Positions 24,226-38,600 are shown, counted from the stretch's first letter. The stretch: DNA of 64,000 bases from Edolisoma coerulescens (GCA_013397115.1 VWZW01005507.1:2955237-3019236); one strand, 5' to 3'. A program made the numbers and translations. The notes: generated by a model from the letters alone, not told the origin.

Positions 24226-24783
24226 TTTATTCCTGAAACATGCAAGGGGCACACCACAAATCCAGATTCACCCCTCCTGACAGAAATCTTCCATCTTGAG
24301 GGCCTACACCTGATTCATCAGGACTGGAGGCTGAAGCTGCTTGTAGTCCTCACATGAGATACAAAACAAATCCTAGAGAAAATGGTTGCTCTCAAGTGTA
24401 GCTTATCATTCATGTAAAACAAGTCATCCATTTAAACAAATTTAGAATCACTATTTTTTATACACATATATAAAACCCCAGCCTCTGTACAAACACCAGA
24501 ATTTGGTTTTAATTATGTACTTTCTTTTTCTGCTAAATTTCAATTCTACAGAGAACATTCCCTACTGCTTTTGTGATCAGGGTTTACAGACATATTCAGG
24601 AGAGGATAACCTGTCACATTCACAGCTTTAAATTTCTAATTCGAGGTTTACCGAGCAATTAAAAACAAAAAGCTAAACTCCATTGTATTTCTTTTATAAC
24701 TGGGGTGAAGAGTGGTCAGCAATACAAATGAATCAGGAAATTATTCTCCTGCTGGGAAAAAATATGGCCCTGTTAACATGCAG

Positions 24784-24890
24784 AAATGGCTCCAAAGTGC
24801 TCTGGGCTGGACCCACAAATGTGGCTGCAGCCTCCAAAGTCAGCTGGGTTAGACCCAAAAATGCAGCTCTAGGTTATACCCAGAAAGCCA
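24784..24890 (+). repeat. Diverged tandem duplication, about 3 units of 33-41 bp
   Basis: Units start at 24784, 24817 and 24858, each opening AAATG and closing near ACCCA. The first two share the block 'ctccaaagt', and all three end in a 'gggctggaccca' / 'gggttagaccca' / 'aggttataccca' variant. Because the period is nearly a multiple of three, the 85-aa frame at 24683-24940 carries a faint peptide repeat (about residues 35-75). That could mimic a protein signal but has no known family. Confidence 0.65.
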
Positions 24891-24950
24891 AGTCGAAAAA
24901 TTATAATAATCTGCTATATTCCTCTTGCAACAATACTTAAGGGAGCTGGA

Positions 24951-25014
24951 TCAAAAGACTGGAAGCATTGACATTTTTTATTTCAATGTCTTTTGAGTGA
25001 TCAAAAGACTATTG
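24951..25014. repeat. Direct repeat and stem-loop around TCAAAAGACT
   Basis: TCAAAAGACT occurs at 24951-24960 and again at 25001-25010. Between them lies CAATGTCTTTTGA (24984-24996), the reverse complement of TCAAAAGACATTG, giving a stem with the right copy (25001-25014) across a 4-nt loop GTGA, interrupted by one TA bulge. The left copy could pair in the same way with a longer loop. Confidence 0.75.
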
Positions 25015-27021
25015 ACATGAACAAACCATCCTGTCAAGTTACAAAGAAAGAACCCCAAAATCTCTTTTAAAAAAGGTGTCTGTTTTGAAACTTGCATCTA
25101 AAAAAAAAAAATCTGTAAGCTCTGCCTGACACAACCTGAATGTTTTCCCATTCAAGATTTTGAAAGACAGACATTCTTTTTTCAAAGGATACTTGTACTG
25201 CAAAAGCTTAATGTTTTTAAGCAAAATCGAGTAAATCAAAGTTCCTAAAATCAACATCTTCTTTTGTCTTCTTTTTTTTCTAACACCTTTGTCTCTTTTC
25301 CAATTTCTTGTTCTATTCTTGACAGAAAAAAAAGCATGGAAGGAGACAGCAAAGCTACTTAAGGTGGTGTTCAGCAATGCATTTGACTCCGGGGAATTTT
25401 TTTTTCACTGAACACACTCAGTATCCTGAATTTCAGCCATCTTGCACATTTAGCTTTTCTTGTTTTAAGGCCAAATCTGGATGAAATCAAACCCAGGACT
25501 TGTTCCTTACGTGTGCAGAGGAGAACTACAAATAGAGCCCTTTTCTACCCGTGCTGTGAATGAAAACAAAATCCCTTCTCTGTGGGTACAGCTTCCACCA
25601 CATTTTGGGATCTATAAACTTGTCAAGAAAAAGGATGGCACGGACAGATTCTCCCAACCACATCTCCAACTCGGCTCATCTTCCAGCCCATCACAGACTC
25701 TGGAACACATGGATGCCATAAGCAATGTCCGTGTGGGATCTGAGAGCTGCCCTCCGTGGAGAAATGAGCTCCTGCTCCTCTGGAATCCCGCGGGAGCGCT
25801 TCCTGCTGCACAACCTCTGCAGGAATTCACTGATCCCAGCTGACCTGTAGGGCCAGGGCCACACAGATTCAGTGCTCTGTGTCTGTTGCCAGAAGCAAAG
25901 GGGAAGCTGCTGGTGCATCTTCCAGACCTTTTGGCTCCCATGGATTGAACGCATTCCTGCGACACCCTGTGCAGCACCACTGCAGAGGCTGGGAGCTGAA
26001 AGGAAAAGCTAATAGTGTCTTGTGTACTTCTGAAGTTCCTCCTGCCTCTTTCATGTCATTCCTTTAGCCTATTATCAGCCTTTTTCAACATATTTGAATT
26101 TATTTGATTTTTGCATTTTCTCCCTCTGTTCCTTTAATGAAAGGAATTAATTTCTATACCTTTGAAGAGCTCTCTGCTTTCCCACAATGCAACTGGCGGG
26201 TTTTGCTGCAAAATGGGAGTCAGAATTCACCAGGCTGAACCTCAGGAATGTGCACAGATACTGAATCTAGAAAAATCAAGTAGGTGCTTGAAACCACAAA
26301 ATGGAAATGCATCTCTTTGAGCAGAAACGCAGAATTTCAATGCCAAACAGGGAACGGCTGCACCTCTTCACCCAACCCTTTTATTTGGTTTTGGATTTGT
26401 GTTTCTTGAAGCACATATTTTTTGCAAACTGCATTGTATCACTTCCACCTACTCCACAGGAACACATCACTAACCCAGCAATACTGAAACACTGAAAATA
26501 TACTGAAATTATCTGAAACACAGAGAATTCAGGAACAGGAGGAAGAGTAAACGTATGTAGCTTTGCAGACCAGGTTTGGTTTTGTTGTGCAGAGTGCAAA
26601 TATTGCTCCATTTGATTTACATCAAAGACAGCATTTTTAACCAACTCCACAGAACTGAAGTAGGAAGTTGTGCCAAGTACTTTATTTTGAAATTCCTCCC
26701 CTTGTTTGTCAACAGTGACAATTGATAGCAGACGTCTCAAAACCTCCAGTATCCTTGATAGTGATTTTGAAGAGATCTTGATACCTGATTATCAAACTTC
26801 TACACCCTCCTTCCAAAAGCATTCTCAAAGATTTGAGAGTGAAAGCAAACGCAAAACACGGCCTTCAATCAGTTGAGAGCATTGAAAAAGCAAAGTATGG
26901 CCTCTATTAGCGAGCTGTTTGCTATTTGCTGCAGAATTCCACAGTGATTTATTAAATTGTGACAAACAACTTCAGCACAAGTTCTGACACACATCTATAA
27001 ATACATAAATGAATAAATATT

Positions 27022-27030
27022 GGGGGGGGG
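27022..27030 (+). repeat. G9 run
   Basis: Nine consecutive G in AT-rich surroundings. A second G9 run lies at 57286-57294. Neither has enough nearby G tracts to make an obvious intramolecular quadruplex. Confidence 0.9.
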
Positions 27031-30000
27031 ATTCCCCTTAAAGCGAGGCTTTCTGCTTCCTTGTTCTCCATAGAAGCAGCTTGTGGTCACATTGAAATTA
27101 CTGGGGACTTCACACTTCATCCTTCAAGACTTCTGGGTTTGTCTTGCAGCAGTCGCAAGGGCAGCCAGCGTGTCTGTGTGATTCAGCACTGACAAGTGGA
27201 GCTGTAGACACCTCATCATCCCCCAAGAATGTCCCCCATAAGTGAAACCAGAAGAAACTCCCCACAGCCTATTCAGCCCCAAACACACGAGTACATGAGC
27301 AAGACAGATGCTCTCAACATGAGTAAGACAGAGTTCCTGTTCTGCCAAATGAGCTTTTGTCCTTCCTTATCATTCTAACAAGTCAACCTGGGAAACCATC
27401 TGCAAAGCTGAGAACAAGCAGCAATTTTTTTGTGAAATATGTTAAAAATCACTTCCTCACAGCTTTGGAAGGAACTAGACATATTTATCACAGTGCTTTC
27501 CAGGTAGCCCTTTTTAGGGATCTACACTTGTGCAGGAGAATTTTCAGGTCACAAAAACAGCCGTAACATCTAAATTTAGGGAAGTTGTCAGACATGGAAG
27601 TCTGGAGACTTGTAAATGTCCCTGTTTCCAGGTTTGCATGAAACTCAGTGTCCCCTGCTTCTCATCCTCATGGAAATTACAAGCAGATACATTTCTTTGT
27701 GCTGTCTCCAGCACATCCACACCTGAACATTCCTTGCCTACAATCCGATGGAAAGGTGCTAACAGATACAATTAAATGTTTTCAGACTCCAAACACTGTT
27801 CAGCACCAGTCCCAGTGAATTAGTAGTATAGAAAGGTTAAGGAAGATTTTTCCCCTCGGCATTATTTTCTGCCTTTTTTCTCAGCTGACTTTCATGGGAT
27901 ACACAGTCCATTGTTGGCTGATAAAATTAGAACATCAGAGATAGCCTAACTAGAATGCAATTTATCACTGTAGTATTCCAGGATATAGAATTTCTATTCC
28001 TTAAATAAACATATTTCTTTAAAGTGTCAACACAACCAAGAAATCTGATCTCCTAGACAATATTCCAGGCTTGATGTATTTTTATTGCTCTCCAGTAATG
28101 AAGTTTTAACTCTTGATATATTCCTGCTATTTAACTGCCATTTCAACAAAACTAAAATGATCCATTTCCAAAGTTGGTTCAGGCAGAGCCCTGACACTGT
28201 GCAGAGGAATGTGCCCAGGTGTTCTCCCTGGAAGCTCCCACCATAATGCTTCATCGACAGGGGAGAGGAGCTGGAAGAATAAAGAACATATTTAAATGCA
28301 TAACACAACTGAGGCCATAAATTCGTTCTGCACCAGTTGCACATGTAAATAAGGGGCACTGAGTAACTTTTTTCCTGTATTTGCAGTTTGTGAAGTGAGT
28401 GCTGGTCCTCTGTAAAGCTCCCATGTGGTGGGAATGGCACTGCTCTATCCAACTGCAGCGAGTCCTCCTCCCAGCCACTCCAGATTTAACCATGATAACT
28501 TCTATTCAAAGTTATGACTGCAGAAAGAGATTTGAATGAACAACTTCTATCACATTTATACTTGTCATTTGGGATTAGCTAATCCCACATCAACTCTGTA
28601 CATAATATATAATTGCATATCAACAATATCAGCCTGGAAATGTGTCTCACTTCTTCCAGCAGTTTCCCAAGTTAAGCATTTCTGTCCTGCTAATGAACCC
28701 TTTGTTCCAGTGAATATGATTCTGCCAGGAATTTAATGCATGTAAATGTAATGACATAAGAGCATTACATAACCACTCTCCTACAGGAGTTGATACAGTA
28801 CAGAATATAATGAAGCCAGACTATAAATGATGCATATACCTGCAAGGGAAAAGGAGCCTTTTTTCATTTAGTGAATCTCTATAAATAACAACGTGGCAAG
28901 AAATGGTTTCAAGTGCTTCAAAATGTTTGGGGAAAGGGATCAATCGATGTGCTGCTGAATTGTTAAATAGAAAGGAAAAAGGCAGCTAAAAGATTACAAG
29001 GTACTTCTGACTTTCTAAGAAATTTAAAGAGAAAAGCTGTAATAAAAACCTAGAAAAACCCCTACATTCACCCGCCCTGTCCTGCAGTAGAAATTGTTCT
29101 CACTACTTCTTCCCTCACATTTTGGAATCAAAGGCTCCTGCAGCAGGAATTGAAACATCCAGGACCAGGTTCTGAAGCTGTTCCCCTCAGAACACTTCCT
29201 TTGACATCAGCTGGCTCAGTGGACTCACACCAGGCAAATATTACCTTCCACAGGGAAGGAAACAAACAACTCTTACGGCTTTTTTATGCTCCAAATAGAG
29301 GAAACTCAGCAATCTTTACAGAACAATATCTGGATGAAATTCTTCCCTCTTTGTCCTTCTCCCTCCCTCCCTTTTGACTGCACAGCTACCTTGAAAAGAG
29401 CAAGCAAAGGTAAAGCTGCACCCAGCACCGAGCTGCAGCAACAGCTTGGGAAACAACAACAGTGTCCCCAAAACAAACAGCCCATTTGTTTGCGCTCAGA
29501 GAACCGAAAAGAACAACTGTTCCTCTTGTGTAAGTCCTGACTTTACCTAAGACGAGGCTGCAATTCCAAGTGCACTTCCTAAAACATTTTGTGCCGGGGT
29601 TATTTCTGTTATCCTGAGTAAGAAGTGCTCCTCTTGTCGCATGTATAAATAAATTAGCGTATAAGCAGACGCTGAAGTGTCTCTATTTTGCATACAACCG
29701 CCTCCCTATTTTCCCCCCATCGACTCTGTGTTTGACAGAAGGAATTTCACCTCTGCCCACTCCTTCTCAGGCTGGTATCAGTGAACTCGAGGCAAAGAAT
29801 CCACAACTTCTGACTGAAATTGAATTATATTACAGAAATTCTTTCTGAATTTTGAATTTCTTATAATTTACTGCAGGAAGATGCAAAACATATTTCTGAG
29901 TATCAGCAAAAAAATTATATTAAAGATGCTTAACTTTTTTCCTTTTTTACTTTGCCAGAACTAAAGCCCAACATTTGAAATCTTTGAATATGATAAGCCA

Positions 30001-30719
30001 AAACTCTGGAAATAAGTTTTGCAGAAAAAGTCTGGCTGTATCACAAATTAAACCAAATTAAAGCAACATTAAGGTGTAATTTAAGACCTTCAAAGTGAGG
30101 GAGCTCAGACTGAGGCCTCTCACTTTGTGAGAAAGGTATGTTAATACAATTACTACATTTTTTTCTCCAAAATTATTTAAGTAAAGGAGCAAATAACATC
30201 ATGGAAGTTCTGTTTGGAATAAGCAGCAGATAGCACAAACTAATTTGTCACACAAACTGATAAACTTTGCACAGCATTTGAAAAGGAAGGAAAGGAGACA
30301 AGTCGCCAAACTCTTGGGATCCATGTGTAAATCGGACTTTTTTCATGCATATTTCATTGCCGTGTAACTCTTCCCTCAGTTCAGACTTTGTAATGTACTG
30401 CTAAAAAGTGCAGTATAGATTTGCAGATCCACAGCACTGTCTACGTCAATTCTAGAAGCATTTGTATGCAGGTACCCACCTGCACGTTTTAGGAGCTGCT
30501 CACAGGTCCTCACATTCGCACATTCTGGGCACTGGGAACGATTCCTGCGAGTCCATTCACACAACAGATTGAGGGATTTTCAGAAGAACTCTTTCCAAGT
30601 TACACAGAAGTAAGACACCATTTCATCAGCCCCCAGGGCAGATTCCACTTGGGCCGCAGGTATTTACAGCTCTTTGAGGTAATGAATACCAAATCAAACC
30701 GCATTTGCACCACGGCTGA

Positions 30720-31650
30720 GGTCATGCAGTTCTGATCCTGATAAAATATAGAACGTCTGGTATAAGTAATTATTTTGTTGATTTTATACCGTAGCCCATT
30801 TTGCGTGTATATACAGTGTTAAAAGCTAATATATTATTCAATAGCTATAAAGGGCCTTTTTTCTGGTCTTTTCAGTGGTGTTATTGTCTTTCACATCCTG
30901 TCAGAGCATTAAGATGTCACAGAACTTTGCAACAATTTACTGCTCAAACCAACGTGCACTTCACTAATATCATCTGGATGAGGAAGCGTGCTGGCATTAC
31001 TTTATCAAAATACAGGCTTTAACAGCCTGCCCAAAATGTGGCTAAAACACCAACTGCAATTAGGGGAGGGACAGAATGATTGGGTACAAAACAACTGGGT
31101 ACAAAATTTCCAGGTTTATTATTTTGGAAGTAAGAATCAGTCCATAACATAGCACAATAAAAATATAGATTTTATATATGTACTGTCTAGCCCAAATGAA
31201 CCATTTAAAAAAATAAAGATCACTTGTTACAGGTGGTTTTGGATGGTCTTAATAAAGGGAGAAAACCAGGGGTGCAGCAGCACAGGTTGGGAGGGTTGTG
31301 ATTGGCAATCCTTGTTGCCTCTCCAACAAAAATAGCAACACCCTAACACTAGGCCTCCCTTTAAGAAAATGACAAGAATATTCTCTATCCGATGGAATGT
31401 TTGCATCAATCATGTACCTGTGGCTCTCACAGTGAGCTGGACTATTACAAGATTGATGATAAGCTCAAACACAACACTTGACCTAAATACATTATGTAGC
31501 AGTGGATGCCTGTTAAGTAGGTCAGCACGGGCTCTTAAAAGTTATGCAAAACTTATTGCTGCCACACAGGCGGCATGTCACGAGTCGAGAGGGATGAGAA
31601 TCAATTTTATAGGCTGCAGGAAATCTCTTCTCATCATATGAAAATCTGTT
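30720..31650. promoter_or_regulatory. Two candidate AT-rich non-coding elements
   Basis: About 30720-30990 (around 'gtaattattttgttgattt' and 'ctaatatattattcaatag') and 31365-31650 (around 'gatggaatgtttgcatcaat' and 'cacttgacctaaatac') are unique, repeat-free stretches with TAAT and POU-like TTTGCAT strings. The 90-aa frame at 31369-31641 covers the second but its composition is not protein-like. The call is on style only. Confidence 0.15.
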
Positions 31651-31899
31651 TCGCCATACTTAAAATGTCTTAAATACTGGGATATGCTGCTTGTCACATG
31701 CCCTTAGGTCTCTGAGTGAAACACAAGTGAGGTGGGCAGCCCGTGAGAAGCCTGAGGATGATCCGGAGGTTCACGTCCATGGCAGATTCCTCTTTGAAAG
31801 TAATTGTTCAAATAAATATTTTCCATTCTTGCAGTCAAACAAATTGTGATTTATGGGATGCATCAGACAAGCCTGTCAAGCCAAGGAAGCCTGTATTTA

Positions 31900-32665
31900 G
31901 TAGTGATTAATCAGAGATAGCTATATTACCCTGCCTGGGTCTTGGAAGCTCTTCAGCAGCGTGGTGGAGAGAGGACGAGTGTCCAGGGACTTGCCGGGGT
32001 GGTCCCCACGTGTGAGGAGTTTGGCCACACAGCAGGACCCAGAGCATACCTGCCAAAAAGAGCTGGGAACTCCTTCCCCACCCCTTTCTACACACTTTGA
32101 GCATTAGGGAGCGGACAGGCCTTGGAGAAGTTAAGAACAAAAGCGTCTTTATTGACTGAAAAGCCACTGAGGTCCACTCTGCATCGAGCCATCAGCCACC
32201 TGGATGTTCATGCACGACTGAGCCTCTAGAGGAGGCGAGTCCAGTCTGATTCTAGTGGCTCGTTATGTGACTTGAAACCTTTGCAGTCTCTAAACTGAGC
32301 TGAATTTCTGGCTTTTACCAACTGGGTACCTCTTATAGCAATAACTGAGCAAGCCATCAACGCCTCAAAAGAGACCACACTTGGCCCACCCTTCAAATGT
32401 GTAAGAAAAGCCCAGAGACGCAGGATTTTCATGTTTCAAAGACTTGCCCTGTCACACTGTCACAGTTGTTTCCCCCCAGCAGGGGAGGAGGCATGGCCAT
32501 GACGTTGTGGTGACATTGCTGAGTGCTATGTGGAACCTCCTTCCTACAAAGAAGCCTCTTGTAGATAAGTACACATTAGGAGTGAGGACTTACACATCAC
32601 TTACTCTTGGCATTTCCTCTACCCACACTCAGCAACTTACTGACAAATGTCAATAAAAAACCCCC
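31900..32665. other. GC-shifted stretch, possible old LTR-like remnant
   Basis: Base composition changes to GC-richer sequence from about 31925 to 32110. Antisense to the stretch is a polyadenylation-type AATAAA (within 'cagtcaataaagacgc', - strand, near 32145-32160). A second block at 32455-32660 on + begins 'tgtcacagttg' and ends near 'gacaaatgtcaataaaaaac'. Such features occur in decayed avian LTRs, but I see no matched LTR pair, primer-binding site, gag/pol frame or target duplication. Ordinary unique DNA is equally possible. Confidence 0.2.
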
Positions 32666-35600
32666 AGGCTATTCACCAGTTACAAGAATGTACCAAGGAA
32701 AAAAAAATCAGTGACAAAAGCAAGGGGTTTTTTTGAGGAGAGAGAGGAAATAGGTGTAGAAGTGTGTCTTGAAAAAGCAAGGCTCAGGAAGGCTTCCCAC
32801 CAGCCTCGCAGTAATGTGGCTCATGTATGCAAGTTGCATATTTAAGTTAGCATTTAACTCAGAAGCTTTTCCTTTGAGACAAGTGATTATTTTCTTTTCC
32901 TGTCTGACCTAGTGAGTACTGCAGTGCTCCACAATACTGTATTTGTGCCCTGCAGGCAGCAATGTCCCACCAACTTTCCACCGAATGCTCGTAACACGAG
33001 GCAGAATGACACCAAAAAAATGAGGAGTATTATTTTGCATAGTGCAAACAAATACATGCTATTGTGTTTCTTCTTTTATTGTTTTGTTATTTCATCATTA
33101 TTCACCACAGTTCTTGCCTTCATTTGCAGAGTTTGGGTTTTAATGTAATGGCCATTCAATAAAAATGTTGCTTTTAAGGGTTTGCATATCATCCCATTTT
33201 CTCTTCAACCCTTCAGCAACCATATGGCAAGCAATCAGGTCTGCAATCACTAGGTCCATATTATGTAGAGCATGATTTCAGCATTATGCTATTACCCATC
33301 TGTTTCTGTAGAAAAAGACATGAACCCTTGTATAAGAGGTCAGTGGTTTCATTGCACACCGTATTCCAGAAATCCATCTCTGTTCACTTGAGATCACTTT
33401 CGTGATTTACTGTAGTCTTTTAGGCAAGGCTCTTTTTTCTTTTTTTTTCCTTCTTTTTTTTTTTTTTTTAAATACAGACAATCAGCACAATTTGTCTGTC
33501 TGTTGTATAAAAATATTTGTAACTGTCATTGGGTGCACTTATGCTCTCCGAGTTAAAGATGCTCTCCTGAGATCGTGCCATTTTCTTAAATAAGAGACAA
33601 AAAAAAGAGTGGAAGGTTCACCTATTTCCATTTGTTTAACAGATTACTCCGGGAATAATGAGGTTTGCTGTTCAGTTAGGAGCTAGAAGGAATTCTCTTT
33701 TGCTTTGTTTCTTTGGTTTCAGCAATAGGCAAAGAGGTATTTGACTTTCTATAGCAGAGGAATGCACCATAAGTACAGGCATAATGGAAATGTCAGTTTT
33801 TAATTTGACCTAATCCCCGGGTTCTGCCCACAACAAAGACAAATCAAGGGACTTCAGCTGCAGCCTATCAAGCTTAGGAAAGGAAAAAAATAAAGAAAGA
33901 AAAAAGAAAAATTGTCTGATGCCAAGGAACTGAACTGCAGGCCGCTCTGTTAACCACAGCACATACCCCGACACTTCGGTTCCCTGCCGCCCTATCGCCA
34001 AAAGGTCTCTGCCATGATAAAGAAATACAAAAACATGTCCAAAAATAAATTCAGCATTCCTTAAGTGTCACACTATTCACTGCTTGTACAACATATTTAA
34101 CAGGATAGCTATGCTTGACTAGAGAAACACAATGGAATTCTCTTTAACAACCTCTTTTAAGTAAACCACAAGCTTGACCTAGAACAAAAAATAAATAAAA
34201 ATTTCTACATACACGCCATTCAACAGCACAAAACTTGTCTTTTTATCCAAATTATTTTGTAACAGCAGCTTTGTCAGACACTTCCCAGACTCAGGGGGCT
34301 CATAGAAACAAACCCAACGAAATAAAAAAGTTCAAATTCAAATAATTTGAAAACACAAACAGAATAAAGACACAGAGGACGGTGCCCAGACAGAAGGCAA
34401 TAACAGAGGCTAGGGATGGGAAGCAGGGCTCAAAGGCAAAGGTGCTTCAGGGATCTTAAATCCCTGGAGCAGCTTGAGAGAGGAAAGAATGGATGAGATT
34501 GCTAAGATGGTCTTGTTGGCTACTGTGAACTTCTCAGAAGTCAATTATTTTGTTGAAGGAAGCTAAAACAAAGAAACTAATTTGGTAAAGTTGGACTTAA
34601 AACGGAAAGAGAAAGCCACAGAAGGTTCCAAAACATCTGTGGTTCATTATGGGTAGCAGAAGTAGCTGAAAAAAATTAATTCCTAAGTTTCCTTTGCAGA
34701 AGCAAGGCCTTAAGGATAAAACTCAAGCTGCACAGGGAAAGGAAACGTTGCATCTTCACCAAGGAGAGCCTCTGGACAATGCAGGGGTACAAAAAGCCAC
34801 CCAAATCTGCACAGTGGCTTCTCCTCACTTACAGAGATTAAAAAAAGTAGAGTAGATCTGCAGAACAGCTCTTGGCCAACATTCAACAGAGCTCGTTTAA
34901 CTCCTGAAGCAGCCTGGATGTGGCAGGCTCATGGAAGCTTGATCCACTAATGGCAGAATTAGGCTTTTGTAATGTATGCTCAAGTATCAAATGCTGAGAG
35001 TCATTTCAATAATAAAATCATTAAAGAAATGATACAAGGACGTATTAGGTCGATTAGGCAGACACAGGCAGACAGATTAGATGGGATGACCACAAAGAAT
35101 AAAGTAAATATGAAATAGAGAAAAGTAAAGGGCAGAAAATTGAATCTAAAAGAACATTACAGATATATGAACTTGGCAAATAACTGGAGTGATTCCCCTG
35201 AAGAAAGAAATATTAAGCTGGTCAAATAAAAGCTGGTAACTCACTTTTCCCTTTTACTTTAATCTCTGACTTTATATGGTGTAAACACTACAAAAATTAG
35301 GGAAAACCAAGTGTTCAGAATGTAACTATGGAAATTACAGGCTGACAACCATCAATTACAGAATAAATGCTGTTCAAAAGCAGATGTAATAATAGCTGGC
35401 AAGAAACATTAATACAGTTTGACCTACAGTTTTATTTACTTCTTTCAGGCAACCTGAATGTCATGGTGCTTACATAAACAATGCTTAATGCTTTGAACTT
35501 CAATAAAACACAGCAAGAGTTAATTAAAATGATACAATCAAGGCATATCTCTTTCGATATAATAGACAGAACAATAAAGGGAGACTGTTTATTATAGATT

Positions 35601-38600
35601 CTAATAATTATTCACAAAAAGTATACAGTGAAAGACTAAGCTTTAATTTTAAAGATAACTTCTTGAGCTGAAAAATCTCCTTGCTTTGATGTTTGCTAGC
35701 TGCTGAAATTCACGCATTTGGGAGCAGAGGCTTTGGCAAACAAACCCTTAATACACACGGATGAAAAGCTATTTTCAATAACATTAATGTTTAACGAAAA
35801 CTGCTAAAAGCAAGAAAATTCAAAGTTAAGGCTGACAACTCCATTTTTAGCTTAGAGATCAGAGTTAAAAAAGCTCCAGCATCTTATGCCAGAACTGTTG
35901 TAAGATTGCATTCAGAATATCTCAGCTTTTGTTTCATTTTCCATTCTCTGATTCTTTCCATTAACGTGCAGACTTGGAGGGTTTTGTTCTATTTTAGTTT
36001 GTTGTTGTTTTGATGGGATCGCCTTTGTTCCTTTCATCACCCAAAAGCCATCAACAGAAGGAACAGAAGTAGCTCCTGTTATGAAACCTCCTGTTGTAAG
36101 TCATCCATCCACCTTTCCAACAGCAGCCACTGTTGCCTCAAGCTCCCCCTTCAGCAAGGTGGGAGTCAGGAAACTCGAGAATTTCCGACAACCCAGAGGG
36201 TGGCGAGGAACAGAGCATCTCCGGGAATGTTCTCCCATATGGGGCCAGGCTCATGTCCAGCTTAATCAAACCCAAATCCCACATCTGCTCGTCAACAAAG
36301 GTGGCCAAGCAAGGGAAATTGTGTTCTGAGTTAAAAAGTTTGAACTTCCCCATTTTTGGTTGGGGTGTTGTTTTGCTTTTTTTCCTTGGGAGTAGGAGAT
36401 ATTATCTTTGACTGAATTCATATGTAACAAACAAAGCTGCCTTCATCAGCTAAGAAATATTGGATCTACAACCTCCTGTCCCCCAATTGCCCTTTCCTTT
36501 TTCTTCACTGTCGCATTTGTCTGACATGAAAGAGGAGAGAAAAAAAAAAAAGGAAAAATGATAAACCCAAGCATTTATTTTAATTTCTTCTTTTTCTGTT
36601 TCTTTAGATATCAAATGAGTTAATATCTAAAATGCTTATTCAAACTAAATTCCTAAAAATACTGAAGACCTGCTTCTAATTAAAAATATGATTTGAATAA
36701 AACTAGTCTGTGAGCCTGTTAGTCTACCTTGGATGTTTTCTCACAAATTCCTGTTTCTAAGCTGGTACCACATTGCTGTGCCCTCTGTGCCAGATGAAGC
36801 CCTGGCTGCACACAAGGCTCCTTTCACAGCTCTGACTTCTGCTCTGAGCAGCAGCTGTGCTGCAGCCCTTCCACTGAGCAGTCTCACAATACCTGGAGAG
36901 CTTTTACTGCCCCGGTTTTTCACAATCTTTACTTTAAAAAGTAATAATAATAAAAATCTAGCTTTTTCAAGTAAGAAGCGAGTTTTTAGCCTTCACAGTC
37001 CCAGAGGAAGATTTGCAACTGTGATCTTAGCAGGATATTTATGTTTGGCTGACAGAAAGCAAATGAAAACCCAATGATAAGTTTTATTTAATGATCATGG
37101 CAGTTTTAGCCCATGAGATTGATGGGAGTTTCCTGAATGGAATATCCCTGTGGCCAGCTCAGCTGTCCTGGCCATGCTCCCTCACAGCTCCTTGTGCAGC
37201 TCCTCACTGCCAGAGCACGGGAGACTCAGCAGTCCTCGATCTAGGGTGAGCTCAGCAACAACTAAAACATCCCTGTGTTACCAATGTCATTCTCATCCTA
37301 AATCCAAACCACAGCACTGCACCAGCTACTGGGAAGAAAATTAACTTTGTCCCCGACAAGAGCAGGACAAAAGATAAAACTTACTTAAACTTTCTCAAAT
37401 CAGACTAAACTTGCCAAGAGTTCTAAAAGTAGTGGGAAATGCTCCTTGTTAAGGAGACACACCCCATTGCTGGTCCCACTGAATTCAGAAATCAGCAGAA
37501 GATTGTCCCTCGTGTACCTCCCAAAACACTGGGACTTCCAGCTCTGCTGGGCGCAAATCAAAGCCCACGCACTGCCACCTTCAGCAGCAAGTCCCACACC
37601 ACCCGTTTCTGTTCCTGGCATTAAGGCAGAGGTAACAACGCTCAGGACAGATCTGTATCCATGGCATGCACCTTACAATAACACTGCAGCACTCCAGCTA
37701 ATCCTTTCTTAATTATTGTTTTTTAAAGGGGGCAATTCTTCTGCTGTACATTCACAAGTGCAGCAACATGGCAGGGGAGTTGATGTGCGAAGACGTGACT
37801 GGGTGTTATTCCCCACTAAAACAATTATCTGCTGGCTAATTGGGATCACTACACTGGTGTAAGTGCTGGAAATAGTTCTAATCAATTGTTATAATAATGC
37901 ACCAACTCATGGAGAATTTAAAGAAAAAATGAAATTCTGGGATGTGAAAAATTACTGAATTACAGTGCAATCTTTAGTGTTTTAATTGAGCAGTTTTCTC
38001 AGAATATAGGGGGAATGACTCATGCAGTTCCCCACCTCCACAAGCAATTTTTGCCAATCCATCTGCCACCCCAAATGTTTCGTCCAAAGCAACCCCATCG
38101 GTGGACTTCTGCTCCCTCTGCTGGATCTGCAAAAATAGGGATTAATAGACCCAAATCTCTTTCCTTGGGAGGCAAGAGCACGACTTCCACTGGTTTTACC
38201 AGGAGGACTCTGCCCTAGCACTGCCTCCAAAGTGGTGCTGACATCACTGCTAACACTGACTTGCAAATAAGTAGCCAATAAACAGCTGTAATACTTCTAA
38301 ATAAAAATACTTTAAAACAAAACCTCCTAAGACCATGGGGGAATATTGATTAAAAACAAAAATGACTTAAGCGATGATGATTTTTGTCGATGCTCTCTGA
38401 ACAGAGGTGCAATCAAAAGGCAATGCCAACACCCATTTAAGTTTCTGGTGTTTCTTTCAACCTTTCCCAGCTGTTTCCTCCTAGCCCATGATCTTGCTGC
38501 AACACGGAGTGGTGGCTCACTGCCACATGTGATGGGAGACAAAGAAAACATCCTCACAATGGACAATAAAGTTTTGCTTCTGCATTCCAAGTCAGAAACA

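Larger units (their letters stand above)
25015..31890. other. Non-coding unique DNA
   Basis: The frames at 25481-25980 on both strands (120 and 122 aa) overlap each other and have no domain. The 141-aa frame at 28027-28452 (-) is cysteine- and serine-rich with no family match. No RNA genes or dispersed repeats were recognised; the candidate elements at 30720-31650 are listed separately. Confidence 0.7.

Noticed and set aside
24683..24940. 85-aa frame with an apparent peptide repeat
   Set aside because: The peptide repeat is produced by a diverged DNA tandem repeat with a near-triplet period.
32474..32492. 'ccccagcaggggaggagg', CTCF-like
   Set aside because: The key C of the GGC triplet is replaced and the sequence is simply G-rich.
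37851..37864. 'acactggtgtaagt', resembling the ancient palindromic repeat
   Set aside because: Only 12 bp agree and flanks do not continue the match.
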